NCBI RefSeq assembly: GCF_021483235.1
Contig: NZ_JAKEEC010000024.1
Coordinates: 388-63,105, forward strand
Origin: Arthrobacter alkaliphilus
Lineage (GTDB): Bacteria; Actinomycetota; Actinomycetes; Actinomycetales; Micrococcaceae
Length of the DNA: 62,718 nt
Direction: 5' to 3'
Below, piece by piece: positions 1 to 7,683 of this stretch. The notes below the pieces were generated by a model. It had not been told where the DNA came from and did not search any database. It saw only the letters and a list, made by a program, of their open reading frames with translations. A program made the translations under genes and the position numbers. Each line of letters starts with the position of its first letter. The first letter of the stretch is position 1.

Positions 1-8
1 CCCCCGGA

Positions 9-180
9 CCCCGGCTCACCTATTACCGGTCCCGGCCCAACCCCCGGTCACGACCCAACGCCGGCGCACCCATGTGCCCCCGGCTGCCGCCCCGGATGTG
101 GACGGGTGTTGGGTTGGGGGCGGCTGTATGTGACCGGGCGTCGGGCTGGGAGGCGGGATAGGTGACCGGGCGTCGGTCAG
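9..180. repeat. Periodic inverted repeat array, 32-bp period (copy 1, probably cut by window edge)
   Basis: The 12-mer TGACCGGGCGTC occurs at 131 and 163, exactly 32 bp apart. A degenerate unit (11 of 15 positions of TGACCGGGCGTCGGG) lies 32 bp earlier, at 99. To the left, CCCCCGGTCA at 41-50 and a CCCCGGCTCA variant near 9-18 resemble the reverse-complement core, so units of opposite orientation precede these. This is the same core, period and two-armed layout as the array at 30251-30520. The array may extend beyond the left edge of the window. It lies about 190 bp upstream of the HU gene. Function unknown. Confidence 0.75.
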
Positions 181-367
181 GTCCGGGAGTTCGCCCGCGG
201 CGGAATTGACCCCCAAAACCGGCCGAAAATCGGTGAATTTGGTCAAAAAAGCGCGGAAACACGCGGAATTTGCTGGCCGCGTCCTCCCAAGCTGGTAAGT
301 TTTCGAACAGTGGCTCATACGCATGCCGTGTGTGAGCTCCAAAATCGTAAAGTCCAGGAGGACACAA
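181..367. other. Intergenic leader region upstream of HU
   Basis: This non-coding stretch lies between the repeat array and the HU start and is noticeably richer in A/T than its surroundings, for example the A-run near 242-250. It should carry the hup promoter, but I cannot choose a convincing -35/-10 pair. An AGGAGG ribosome binding site is clear at 356-361. A CCGGCCGAAAATCGG segment near 222-236 could form a weak hairpin. Confidence 0.4.
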
Positions 368-652
368 ATGGCTAAGAACCGTAGCGAACTGGTTTCCGAG
401 GTTGCTGGCAAGGCTGGCACCAGCCAGGCTGCAGTCAACTCCGTGCTCGATGCCCTGTTCGAAGTTTTCGAGACTTCCGTCGCCGCTGGCGAGAAGATCA
501 CCATCCCGGGCTGGCTCGCCATCGAGCGCACCGACCGCGCTGCCCGCACGGGCCGCAACCCGCAGACCGGCGAGACCATCCAGATCGCCGCTGGCCACAG
601 CGTCAAGCTGACCGCCGGCTCCAAGCTGAAGGCAGCTGTCGCCAAGAAGTAA
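368..652 (+). CDS. hup: HU family DNA-binding protein
   Basis: This 94-residue nucleoid protein binds and bends DNA non-specifically. The sequence begins MAKNRSELVSEVAGKAG and has the HU core with an IPGWLAIERTDRAARTGRNP segment, which is the conserved arm region (family consensus GFG-F-----AAR-GRNP). The family length is about 90-95 residues, as here. It lacks the long lysine-rich C-terminal tail of the mycobacterial and streptomycete HupB/HupS type, so it is the short, bacterial-type HU. The ATG at 368 is chosen over an in-frame upstream start at 323 because AGGAGG lies at a good distance (356-361) and the HU fold begins directly there. It is monocistronic, with a strong hairpin following. 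Confidence 0.93.
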   Translation: MAKNRSELVSEVAGKAGTSQAAVNSVLDALFEVFETSVAAGEKITIPGWLAIERTDRAARTGRNPQTGETIQIAAGHSVKLTAGSKLKAAVAKK

Positions 653-670
653 GTCACTTCGGCGAACGCC

Positions 671-706
671 CAGAAAGGCGGCAACCTGCGGGTTGCCGCC
701 TTTCTG
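671..706. terminator. Hairpin terminator after hup
   Basis: A perfect 16-bp stem (arms 671-686 and 691-706, beginning CAGAAAGGCGGCAACC) has a TGCG tetraloop. It lies 18 bp after the HU stop and before the promoter of the CopD/CtaG gene. The T-tract is short, but the stem is long and perfect. Confidence 0.8.
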
Positions 707-756
707 CCTTAACCTGCCGATTCGCCGCGCCGCCGACGTTAGCGGACAATGGATAG

Positions 757-2922
757 GTGCCATCAGCCAAAACTCCCGCCACTGCCCCTTCTCCCGCTTC
801 CAAGCCGGGAACGAAGGCAGGCGTTGCCGCGGAGGGGATCCCCCTGCCGTGGCAGCTTGCGGGCCTCGCTGCGCTGTTCCTAGCCCTCGCGGGCGCCCTG
901 ATCTTCTCCGGCGCCTCGGCCGCCCGCCAAGTCTCTGATCCAGGGGCCTTGGTCCGCTGGGGGCTGCCCGTCGCGAAAGCCGTTCAGAATGTGTCGTTGG
1001 CGACGGTGATCGGCGGCCTCATCTTCGCCGTCGCTATCCTTCCCAAGCACGTGTCCCGATCCAAGGGCGATGACGCCCCGGAACACCCCGCATTCTCCCG
1101 TGCGTTGGCCGTAGCCGCAGCAGCAGGCGCCGCCTGGACCCTTTCCGCCGTCGCGGTTCTGGTGCTCACCTACGCGGATGTAGCCGGGCAGAGCCTCTCC
1201 GGGGATGCGCAGTTCACTTCGTCGCTGGTCTACTTCATGACCGACATCCAGACGGGGCAAGCCTGGCTCGCGGTGACGATCATCGCCGCGATTGCAACTA
1301 CGGCGCTGTTCGGTGTCCGCTCGTTGACGGGCTTGGCGCTGACGCTCGTCCTAGCGCTGGGCGGACTCATCCCGAGCGCGCTGATCGGCCACTCCGCGAG
1401 CTCCAGCGACCACGAGGGAGCCATCAACTCCCTCGGCCTGCACCTGGTAGGTGTCTCCACTTGGGTGGGCGGCATCATCATGCTTGCTGTCCTCTCGGGC
1501 CTCCTGCGGGGTTCGAAGGCAGCAGGCACCCAGGACATTACAGAGCAGACCCTCCGCCGGTTCTCTTCGTTGGCCGGCTTTGCCTTCGTGCTGGTTTTCG
1601 CTTCGGGCGTCGTCAACGCGAGCATCCGGGTCACCAGCTTTTCGGCTTTGGTCGGCACCCCGTATGGGCAGATCATCCTGGCGAAGGCGCTGGCCACTGT
1701 TGTACTCGGCTGCATCGGGTTCATGCACCGCCAGTGGGTGATCCCGCAGCTGGGCCGCAAGTCGATGACCACCCGCCGGGTGCTGTGGCAGCTCGTATTG
1801 ATTGAACTTCTGGTGATGGGCGCGACGTCGGGACTCGCCGTCGCGCTGGCCAGCTCGGCACCGCCGCAGCCCGCCACCTACGCTCCTGACGCCTCGCCGG
1901 CCTTCATCCTGTCCGGTTACGAGCTGCCGCCTGAACTGACGCCCGCGCGCTGGTTGAGCGAGTGGCGCTTTGACTGGCTTTGGGTGGCCGTGGCCCTCTT
2001 CGGCGCCGCAAGCTACATCCTTGGCATGGTCAAGGTCCGGCGCCGCGGTGACTCTTGGTCCTGGTTCCGTGCGGCGAACTGGATGATCGGCCTGCTGGTC
2101 CTGACGTACATCACGTCCGGCCCGCCGTCGGTCTACGGGCGGGTCCTTTTCTCGGCGCACATGGTGGACCACATGGCGCTGACCATGGTAGCTCCGTTGT
2201 TCCTCGTCCTGGGTTCGCCGGTGACGCTGGCATTGCGCGCCCTGCCCAGCCGTGGCGAGGGATCGCGCGGGGACGGCTCCCGTGGCCTTCGCGAATGGCT
2301 CCTGGTATTCGTGCACTCGAAGTTCTCCCAGTTGGTGACCCACCCACTCTTCGCCGCGGCAAACTTTGCCGGTTCGATCGTGCTGTTCTACTTCTCGGAC
2401 GCCTTCGGCTATGCGATGCGTGAGCACGTGGGCCATGAGCTCATGAACCTGCACTTCTTGCTGACCGGCTACATCTTTGTCCTCACCATGATCGGAACAG
2501 ACCCGCTGCCCCGGCGCGCGCCCTACCCGATGCGTTTGCTTCTCCTGCTGGCCACCATGGCCTTCCACGCATTCTTCGGTGTGTCCATCATGGGCGGCAC
2601 CGGGCTGCTCGCCGCCGATTACTTCGGCAACCTGGGCCGGACCTGGGGGGCCTCGGCCCTCGTGGACCAGCAGACAGGCGGTGCTGTGGCCTGGGGAATC
2701 GGCGAAGTTCCCACCTTGATCGTGGCGATCGGCGTCGCGGTCATGTGGTCGCGTTCGGACGAGCGCGAGACCAAACGCACCGACCGGGCGGCGGACAGGA
2801 ATAACGACGCCGACCTCAATGCTTACAACGATATGTTTGCGCGGCTTGCAGACCGCGATGCCAAACTGGCGAATCGGGCCTCCAAGCAGCCCGAAAGCAA
2901 GACCAACCTGGAAGGACGCTGA
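757..2922 (+). CDS. CopD/CtaG fusion: copper and cytochrome c oxidase assembly membrane protein
   Basis: This 721-residue polytopic membrane protein has about 15 hydrophobic segments. The N-terminal half resembles CopD, a copper-resistance permease (an STWVGGI segment near residue 235, with a helix bundle to about 370). The C-terminal half, about residues 430-680, is a CtaG-type domain of caa3 oxidase assembly, with the histidine-rich ARxLFSAHMVDHMALTMVAP segment, REHVGHELMNLHFLLTGY and MAFHAFFGVSIM. The fusion is typical of actinobacteria and probably delivers copper to the oxidase. The GTG start at 757 has no ribosome binding site, but GACAAT at 745-750 ends 6 nt before it, which suggests a leaderless mRNA. 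The stop overlaps the ATG of the next gene by one base, so the two are translationally coupled. Confidence 0.88.
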   Translation: MPSAKTPATAPSPASKPGTKAGVAAEGIPLPWQLAGLAALFLALAGALIFSGASAARQVSDPGALVRWGLPVAKAVQNVSLATVIGGLIFAVAILPKHVSRSKGDDAPEHPAFSRALAVAAAAGAAWTLSAVAVLVLTYADVAGQSLSGDAQFTSSLVYFMTDIQTGQAWLAVTIIAAIATTALFGVRSLTGLALTLVLALGGLIPSALIGHSASSSDHEGAINSLGLHLVGVSTWVGGIIMLAVLSGLLRGSKAAGTQDITEQTLRRFSSLAGFAFVLVFASGVVNASIRVTSFSALVGTPYGQIILAKALATVVLGCIGFMHRQWVIPQLGRKSMTTRRVLWQLVLIELLVMGATSGLAVALASSAPPQPATYAPDASPAFILSGYELPPELTPARWLSEWRFDWLWVAVALFGAASYILGMVKVRRRGDSWSWFRAANWMIGLLVLTYITSGPPSVYGRVLFSAHMVDHMALTMVAPLFLVLGSPVTLALRALPSRGEGSRGDGSRGLREWLLVFVHSKFSQLVTHPLFAAANFAGSIVLFYFSDAFGYAMREHVGHELMNLHFLLTGYIFVLTMIGTDPLPRRAPYPMRLLLLLATMAFHAFFGVSIMGGTGLLAADYFGNLGRTWGASALVDQQTGGAVAWGIGEVPTLIVAIGVAVMWSRSDERETKRTDRAADRNNDADLNAYNDMFARLADRDAKLANRASKQPESKTNLEGR

Positions 2923-4895
2923 TGAGCGAAACCGTACGCACCCAACTGCGTGTCCGCGCCTCTGAACTGGTGGGCCGGGGCTGGCTCAACACCGGTGGCA
3001 AGACCCTGGACCTGGAGGCGCTGCGCGGAAAGATCGTTCTGCTGGACTTCTGGACGTTCTGCTGCATCAACTGCCTGCATGTCCTCGATGAGCTGCGCCC
3101 GCTTGAGGAAAAGTACTCCGACGTCCTGGTGACGGTGGGCGTGCACTCTCCCAAGTTCGAACACGAAGCCGATCCCGTGGCCCTCGCGTCCGCCGTGGAA
3201 CGCTACGAAATCCACCACCCCGTCCTGGACGACCCCGAACTCGCCACCTGGAAGGCCTACACGGCCCGCGCCTGGCCCACCCTCGTGGTGGTGGACCCCG
3301 AGGGATACATCGTCGCCCACCTTTCGGGCGAGGGCCACGCTGACGGCCTGGCGGTGCTCCTCGAGGAGCTCGTTGCCGAGCACGAAGCCAAAGGGACCCT
3401 CCACCGCGGTGACGGCCCGTACGTAGCTCCCGTCCCGACGTCGGGCACTTTGCGTTTCCCGGGCAAGGCGACCCAGCTCAGCAACGGCAACTATCTCGTG
3501 GTCGATTCCGGCCACCACCGCCTCGTGGAACTGCGCCCGGACCTTGAGACGGTGGAGCGGATCATCGGTTCCGGCACCAAGGGCTACCTGGACGGCGCGG
3601 CGGAAATCGCCCAATTCAACGAGCCACAGGGCGTGGCAGTCCTTCCCTCGGACCTCGCGTGGAAGCTCGGCTACGACGCGGTGGTCGCGGACACCGTCAA
3701 CCACCGGCTCCGCGGCGTCACGCTCAGCTCGGGGTACGTGCAGACCGTTGCCGGCAACGGAGTGCAGCGACTGCTCGACGCCGGCCCGGCCCGTGTGACG
3801 GAAAGCGGTGCCGGCGTTTGGGCTGAGCATCCCGACGGCGGTCCGGCCGACTTCGCGGCCGACGCAGTGGACGTCGGGGTACTGGGTGTCGGGACCGGGG
3901 TTTCCCTGTCCTCGCCATGGGACGTGGTGTGGAGCGAAAAGCTGCAGCGCGTCGTCATCGCCATGGCCGGCACGCACCAGATCTTTGCGTTCGAGCCCCT
4001 CAGCGGCGAGGTGTCCATCCTGGCCGGCTCTGGCCTTGAAGGCTTGCTTGACGGTGCCGCCGAGGAAGCCTGGTTCGCCCAGCCTTCGGGCCTCGCGGTG
4101 GACGCTGACCAGAACATCTGGGTGGCCGACTCCGAAACCTCGGCACTGCGCCGCTTGGTCCTCGGCGAAACGGGTGTGACAGTCGAGTCGGCCGTTGGCA
4201 AGGGCCTGTTCGATTTCGGATTCCGGGACGGCGAGGCGACCGAAGCCCGCCTGCAGCACCCCCTCGGGGTCACCGTGCTCCCCGATGGCTCCGTCGCTGT
4301 GGCGGACACCTACAACGGCGCCGTGCGGCGCTACGATCCCGCGGCCAAGGCAGTGTCCACCCTGGCGAGGGGCCTCGCCGAACCGAGCGACGTCGTCGTG
4401 GTCTACCCGGAAAGCGGGGAGCCGCTGCTGGTGGTGGTGGAGTCCAACAAGCACCAATTGGTCCTGGTTCCCATCCCCAAGGAAGCGCAGCAGGTGGACG
4501 AGGGAGCATCCCAGACCCAGCGGCCCAAGAGCCCTGTGGCGCCGGGAATGCTCGAACTCACCGTCCGCTTCAAGGCACCGACCGGACAGAAGCTCGACGA
4601 CCGCTGGGGAGACCCCACGCAGTTGAAGATCTCATCCACTCCGCCCGAGCTGCTGCTTTCGGGCGGGGGAACCTCCGTGGGGCTGTTGCGGACCCTCGAG
4701 CTGTCCGCGGACGTGCCCGAGGGGGTCCTTCACATTACGGCACGCGCCGCTGCATGTGATGGCCCGGAAACCGAAGACGGCGAGATCCCGGACCACGCCG
4801 CGTGCCACCTCTACCAGCAAGACTGGGGCATCCCTGTGGTCCTGCAGGCCGACGGCGACACCGACTTGGTGCTCGACCTGCGCGGGATGGACTAA
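2922..4895 (+). CDS. Thioredoxin-like/NHL-repeat protein (NHLRC2-like)
   Basis: This 657-residue protein starts with a TlpA/thioredoxin-like domain (about residues 10-165) carrying CCINC at residues 47-51, so the redox CXXC pair is C48/C51 next to an extra cysteine. An NHL beta-propeller follows (about 170-520), with recurring GxxxGxxDG-AxxAxFxxPxGVAV and VADxxNHRLR-type blades. The C-terminus is a beta-rich domain, as in NHLRC2. No signal peptide is evident, so it is predicted cytoplasmic. It is coupled to the CopD/CtaG gene (stop and start share base 2922). A role in redox or metallo-assembly support for the oxidase is only an inference from this coupling. Confidence 0.85.
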   Translation: MSETVRTQLRVRASELVGRGWLNTGGKTLDLEALRGKIVLLDFWTFCCINCLHVLDELRPLEEKYSDVLVTVGVHSPKFEHEADPVALASAVERYEIHHPVLDDPELATWKAYTARAWPTLVVVDPEGYIVAHLSGEGHADGLAVLLEELVAEHEAKGTLHRGDGPYVAPVPTSGTLRFPGKATQLSNGNYLVVDSGHHRLVELRPDLETVERIIGSGTKGYLDGAAEIAQFNEPQGVAVLPSDLAWKLGYDAVVADTVNHRLRGVTLSSGYVQTVAGNGVQRLLDAGPARVTESGAGVWAEHPDGGPADFAADAVDVGVLGVGTGVSLSSPWDVVWSEKLQRVVIAMAGTHQIFAFEPLSGEVSILAGSGLEGLLDGAAEEAWFAQPSGLAVDADQNIWVADSETSALRRLVLGETGVTVESAVGKGLFDFGFRDGEATEARLQHPLGVTVLPDGSVAVADTYNGAVRRYDPAAKAVSTLARGLAEPSDVVVVYPESGEPLLVVVESNKHQLVLVPIPKEAQQVDEGASQTQRPKSPVAPGMLELTVRFKAPTGQKLDDRWGDPTQLKISSTPPELLLSGGGTSVGLLRTLELSADVPEGVLHITARAAACDGPETEDGEIPDHAACHLYQQDWGIPVVLQADGDTDLVLDLRGMD

Positions 4896-4918
4896 GCAGG
4901 TTGGACTAAGCAGTTTGT

Positions 4919-4950
4919 TCTAGGCCGGGCCTACGGAGGCCCGGCCTAGA
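4919..4950. terminator. Bidirectional hairpin terminator between convergent genes
   Basis: A perfect 13-bp stem (arms 4919-4931 TCTAGGCCGGGCC and 4938-4950) has a 6-nt loop. It lies between the convergent ends of the NHL gene (4895) and the minus-strand gene ending at 4946. The right arm contains the stop codon of the minus-strand gene. Confidence 0.8.
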
Positions 4951-5944
4951 AACTCACCAGGGGCGTGACTGTAATGGTGTCCGCGCCCACGTCCAACCGT
5001 GTGGTGAAGCTGAAGTCATGAACGGCGCTCAGGTCGCCGACCTGCCCGCTGAAAAGGTCGATTTCCCGGGCGGTCACCTTGGCCTTGCCGTTGAGGGGCG
5101 CCACGACCCACTGCCCGTTGAAAGGGTCGATACTGACCTTGGGGTACTCCGTGATCTGCCATTTGATGGTCCCGTCCACCACCCGGCTGTTGGTGACATG
5201 GTAGAACGGGCAGTCCGGCTGGAGCTTTTGCTGCTTGGTGGCGTCGGCTGCGCAGGTGTCCAGGAACTCCTTGACCTTGTCGCTCACCACCTTGACCATT
5301 GCGTCGGTCGGCTTGGTCAGGAGGTTGAGGGGCGCCTGGGGCAGGGCCCCGGTGGTCACGGACGTGCTGGCGGTCGGTGCCGAGAAGTATTTGCCGGTGA
5401 GGCTGGCTTCGTATTGGCCGGGGTAAAACACGGCAAAGCTGTTGCGGCCATTGGGCAAGCTCACCGGGACCCCGTTCAGGGTGGCCTCGTTGGCGTTCAC
5501 CACGGTGACCTCGATGGTCGGCAAGGAGGACGGCACGAAGGACCACTTGCCGAAGAACAGCCACTCGGTGCCCGTCCGCTCCAGCAGGAAATCCGAATGC
5601 AGGGCCTTGCCGTCGATCTTGTAGTCCATGGGGACCGATACCCGGTTGCCGCCGCGGGACTCTGCGTTGCCGATCTTGATATCGGTCATCTTCGACGCCG
5701 CCGTCTGCAGGGCGGTACCGTCCAGCATCGCTGCATTGGCGTTGGGCACCGAGGCGTGCAGGAGCCCCAAGGCTTCGCCGCCGTGCCCCTGCTGAAGGGC
5801 TGCGAGGTAATCGCGCACTTGCTGCTGCGGGCTTGCTACGGAGCCGCTCACCAGGTTGACGGAAACGATCGCTGCGGCCACGGCAAGCATCAGACCGAGC
5901 AGCCACCCGGCCGCGGTCTTCACCAACGCTTGACTCAACTGCAC
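4946..5944 (-). CDS. Membrane-anchored protein of unknown function
   Basis: This 332-residue protein has one N-terminal hydrophobic segment (about residues 10-32, GWLLGLMLAVAAAIVSV), so it is anchored with an extracytoplasmic body. The segment after the anchor (QQQVRDYLAALQQGHGGEALGLL) resembles the start of lumazine-binding/NTF2-like extracytoplasmic domains, but I do not recognise a named family. Two similar beta-rich halves appear to follow. There is a pair of cysteines (DTCAADATKQQKLQPDC). It is convergent with the thioredoxin-NHL gene and upstream of no obvious partner. Function unknown. Confidence 0.7.
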   Translation of the reverse strand: MQLSQALVKTAAGWLLGLMLAVAAAIVSVNLVSGSVASPQQQVRDYLAALQQGHGGEALGLLHASVPNANAAMLDGTALQTAASKMTDIKIGNAESRGGNRVSVPMDYKIDGKALHSDFLLERTGTEWLFFGKWSFVPSSLPTIEVTVVNANEATLNGVPVSLPNGRNSFAVFYPGQYEASLTGKYFSAPTASTSVTTGALPQAPLNLLTKPTDAMVKVVSDKVKEFLDTCAADATKQQKLQPDCPFYHVTNSRVVDGTIKWQITEYPKVSIDPFNGQWVVAPLNGKAKVTAREIDLFSGQVGDLSAVHDFSFTTRLDVGADTITVTPLVSF

Positions 5945-5976
5945 GCCCTTTACGTTACCCGCCGCGCTGAGGTTCC

Positions 5977-6534
5977 TTATGCTCGGTTGGCGTACCGGAG
6001 GTAGACGACGCCGTTGCCAAAGCGGCGCTCGTCCAACAGCTCAAGGGTCAGGCCGACGCCGTCGGGCAGGAATTGTTTGCCGCCTCCCACCACCACCGGC
6101 GTGAGGAAAAGGCAGAACTCGTCCACTAGCCCGGCCCTGATGGCCTGGGCGGCGAGCACCGTGCCACCAATGGACATGTCCAGCTCTGCGGCCTCTTTCA
6201 GCCCGCGGATGGCGCCGGCGTCGAACTCCCGCTCAATGCGTGTCCTGGCGGTGGACGGACTGTCCAAGCTGGTGGAGTACACAATTTTGTCCGCGGTGCG
6301 CCAGATGTCTGCGTAGTCGCGCATGACCTGGGGCTCTCCTGAGAGGGGCATGTCCTCCCACGCGGCCATGACCTCGTACATCCGCCTGCCGTAGAGGTAG
6401 GTGCCAATGGGCCGCTCAAGGTCGTTGACGAAGGCGTGCACTTCTTCGTCCGGCATGCTCCAGTCAAACTTTCCGTCGGCGTCGGCGGTGTAGCCGTCAA
6501 GGGACATGATCCCCGCGTAGATCAGTTTCGCCAT
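5977..6534 (-). CDS. RibD C-terminal/dihydrofolate reductase-like family protein
   Basis: This 185-residue protein of the RibD_C family, whose members are NADPH-dependent reductases or uncharacterised DHFR-like proteins, begins MAKLIYAGIMSLDGYTAD. It has the typical GRRMYEVMAAW, KIVYSTSLDS and GGTVLAAQAIRAGLVDEFCLFLTPVVVGGGKQFLP segments (cofactor-binding GG and the VVVGGGKxxLP loop). The frame continues far upstream, but the ATG at 6534 matches the family N-terminus. Only 45 bp separate it from the divergent DinB gene. No Shine-Dalgarno sequence is visible. Its substrate cannot be predicted. Confidence 0.85.
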   Translation of the reverse strand: MAKLIYAGIMSLDGYTADADGKFDWSMPDEEVHAFVNDLERPIGTYLYGRRMYEVMAAWEDMPLSGEPQVMRDYADIWRTADKIVYSTSLDSPSTARTRIEREFDAGAIRGLKEAAELDMSIGGTVLAAQAIRAGLVDEFCLFLTPVVVGGGKQFLPDGVGLTLELLDERRFGNGVVYLRYANRA

Positions 6535-6566
6535 GCACAGACGGTACACACCTGCAGGGGCGACGG

Positions 6567-6572
6567 TATAGT
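6567..6572 (+). promoter_or_regulatory. -10 element TATAGT, leaderless promoter of DinB gene
   Basis: TATAGT ends 7 nt before the ATG at 6580, so the expected transcription start coincides with the start codon. No ribosome binding site is present. The -35 region is poor. Confidence 0.6.
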
Positions 6573-6579
6573 GCCCGGC

Positions 6580-7158
6580 ATGGATGACAAAGCGATTCTG
6601 CTCAAATACCTGCGCGCCCGTCGCGGCGACCTCCTCGCCAAGCTTGACGGACTCGACGAGTACGACGTCCGCCGGCCCATGACCCCCACAGGCACCAATC
6701 TCTTGGGACTGGTCAAGCACGTGGCGAGCGTGGAACTCGGCTATTTCGGGGAGGTGTTCGGCCGGCCAAGCGGCCGGGATTTGCCGTGGTTTGCCGATGA
6801 TGCCGAGCCTGACGCGGACCTGTGGGTTCCGGCCGAGGAAAGCCGCGAAAGCATCATCGAACTCCACCGTTTTTCTGCGCAACACAGCGACGCAACCATC
6901 GAGTCGCTCCCGCTCGACGCTCCCGGAGAAGTGCCGTGGTGGCCGGAGGAACGCCGGCACGTGACTCTCCATCAGATCCTGGTGCACATGTGCGTCGAGA
7001 CAGCCCAGCACTTGGGACACGCCGACATCCTTCGTGAACTCATCGACGGCTCGGCAGGGAAAGGCCCGGGGGACCCGAACTTGTCACAGCGAACCACCGA
7101 AGAATGGGCCGATCACCGTGCCCGGATCGAAGCCGCGGCGCGCCAGATTGCGGGCTAG
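6580..7158 (+). CDS. DinB family protein (DUF664)
   Basis: This 192-residue four-helix-bundle protein of the DinB/DUF664 group, related to mycothiol- and bacillithiol-dependent enzymes, is predicted cytosolic. It begins MDDKAILLKYLRARRGDLLAKLDGL. Candidate metal ligands of the fold are His in GLVKHVASVELGYF, and His in HMCVETAQHLGHADILRELIDG. The last motif recurs almost unchanged in a second DinB protein at 56106-56588. The start at 6580 is chosen on the leaderless signal described separately; an in-frame GTG at 6571 is the alternative. It ends 2 bp from the convergent GNAT gene. Confidence 0.86.
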   Translation: MDDKAILLKYLRARRGDLLAKLDGLDEYDVRRPMTPTGTNLLGLVKHVASVELGYFGEVFGRPSGRDLPWFADDAEPDADLWVPAEESRESIIELHRFSAQHSDATIESLPLDAPGEVPWWPEERRHVTLHQILVHMCVETAQHLGHADILRELIDGSAGKGPGDPNLSQRTTEEWADHRARIEAAARQIAG

Positions 7159-7160
7159 GT

Positions 7161-7682
7161 TCAGTCCTGGGCGGCCGCCAGGTCCTTCGTGAACGCCAGG
7201 TGCTTGATGGCCTCGGGATCGGCGTCGAGGTCGAAGAGTGCCGTGTACCCGGTTGCAAGGTACAGGTTCTTCGCTTCGGGCTGCCGCGGACCGGTGGTCA
7301 GGTAGATCTTGAGATAGCCGCGGCGGGCCGCCTCGGCCTCGAGTTCGGCGAGGACCACCTTGGCCAGCCCACGACGCCGGTGCGCGGAATGCGTCCAGAT
7401 CCGCTTGAGTTCCGCCGTGGTTGCGTCATAGCGCCGGAATGCGCCACCGGCCACGGTTTCGCCGTTCTCCTGCAAGATGAGCAGGGTCCCGTGGGGTGCG
7501 GCGAACTCCTCCGCGGGGTACCGTCGGAGCTCCTCCGCCGCGCCCCCGCTGCCAAAGAAGTCTCCATAGCGGGTGGTGTATTCGACGGCGAGTTCATCCA
7601 GGAGTGGTTTGACGCGCGGATCGTGCATGGCCAGGGTCAGGACGGAAAGGCCCAACGACGTCAGGGTCGGTGTTGTTGTCAT
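7161..7682 (-). CDS. GNAT family N-acetyltransferase
   Basis: This 173-residue acetyl-CoA-dependent acetyltransferase has the core motif A, KRIWTHSAHRRRGLAKVVLAELEAEA (R-x-x-G-x-G/A type, about residues 95-120), and motif B, LTTGPRQPEAKNLYLATGYTALFD. The start ATG at 7682 lies one base after the stop of the upstream FAD protein, so the two genes are coupled. The frame is open upstream, but only inside that gene. In the B. subtilis ytmI-ytnM and yxe sulfur-salvage operons, a GNAT enzyme N-acetylates S-substituted cysteine before oxidation by LLM monooxygenases. The neighbouring transporter and LLM genes suggest the same role here (inference). Confidence 0.85.
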   Translation of the reverse strand: MTTTPTLTSLGLSVLTLAMHDPRVKPLLDELAVEYTTRYGDFFGSGGAAEELRRYPAEEFAAPHGTLLILQENGETVAGGAFRRYDATTAELKRIWTHSAHRRRGLAKVVLAELEAEAARRGYLKIYLTTGPRQPEAKNLYLATGYTALFDLDADPEAIKHLAFTKDLAAAQD

Positions 7683-7683
7683 G

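Noticed and set aside
2823..4457. Long antisense frame opposite the thioredoxin-NHL gene
   Set aside because: No recognisable domain, and the sense strand has CCINC and NHL repeats.
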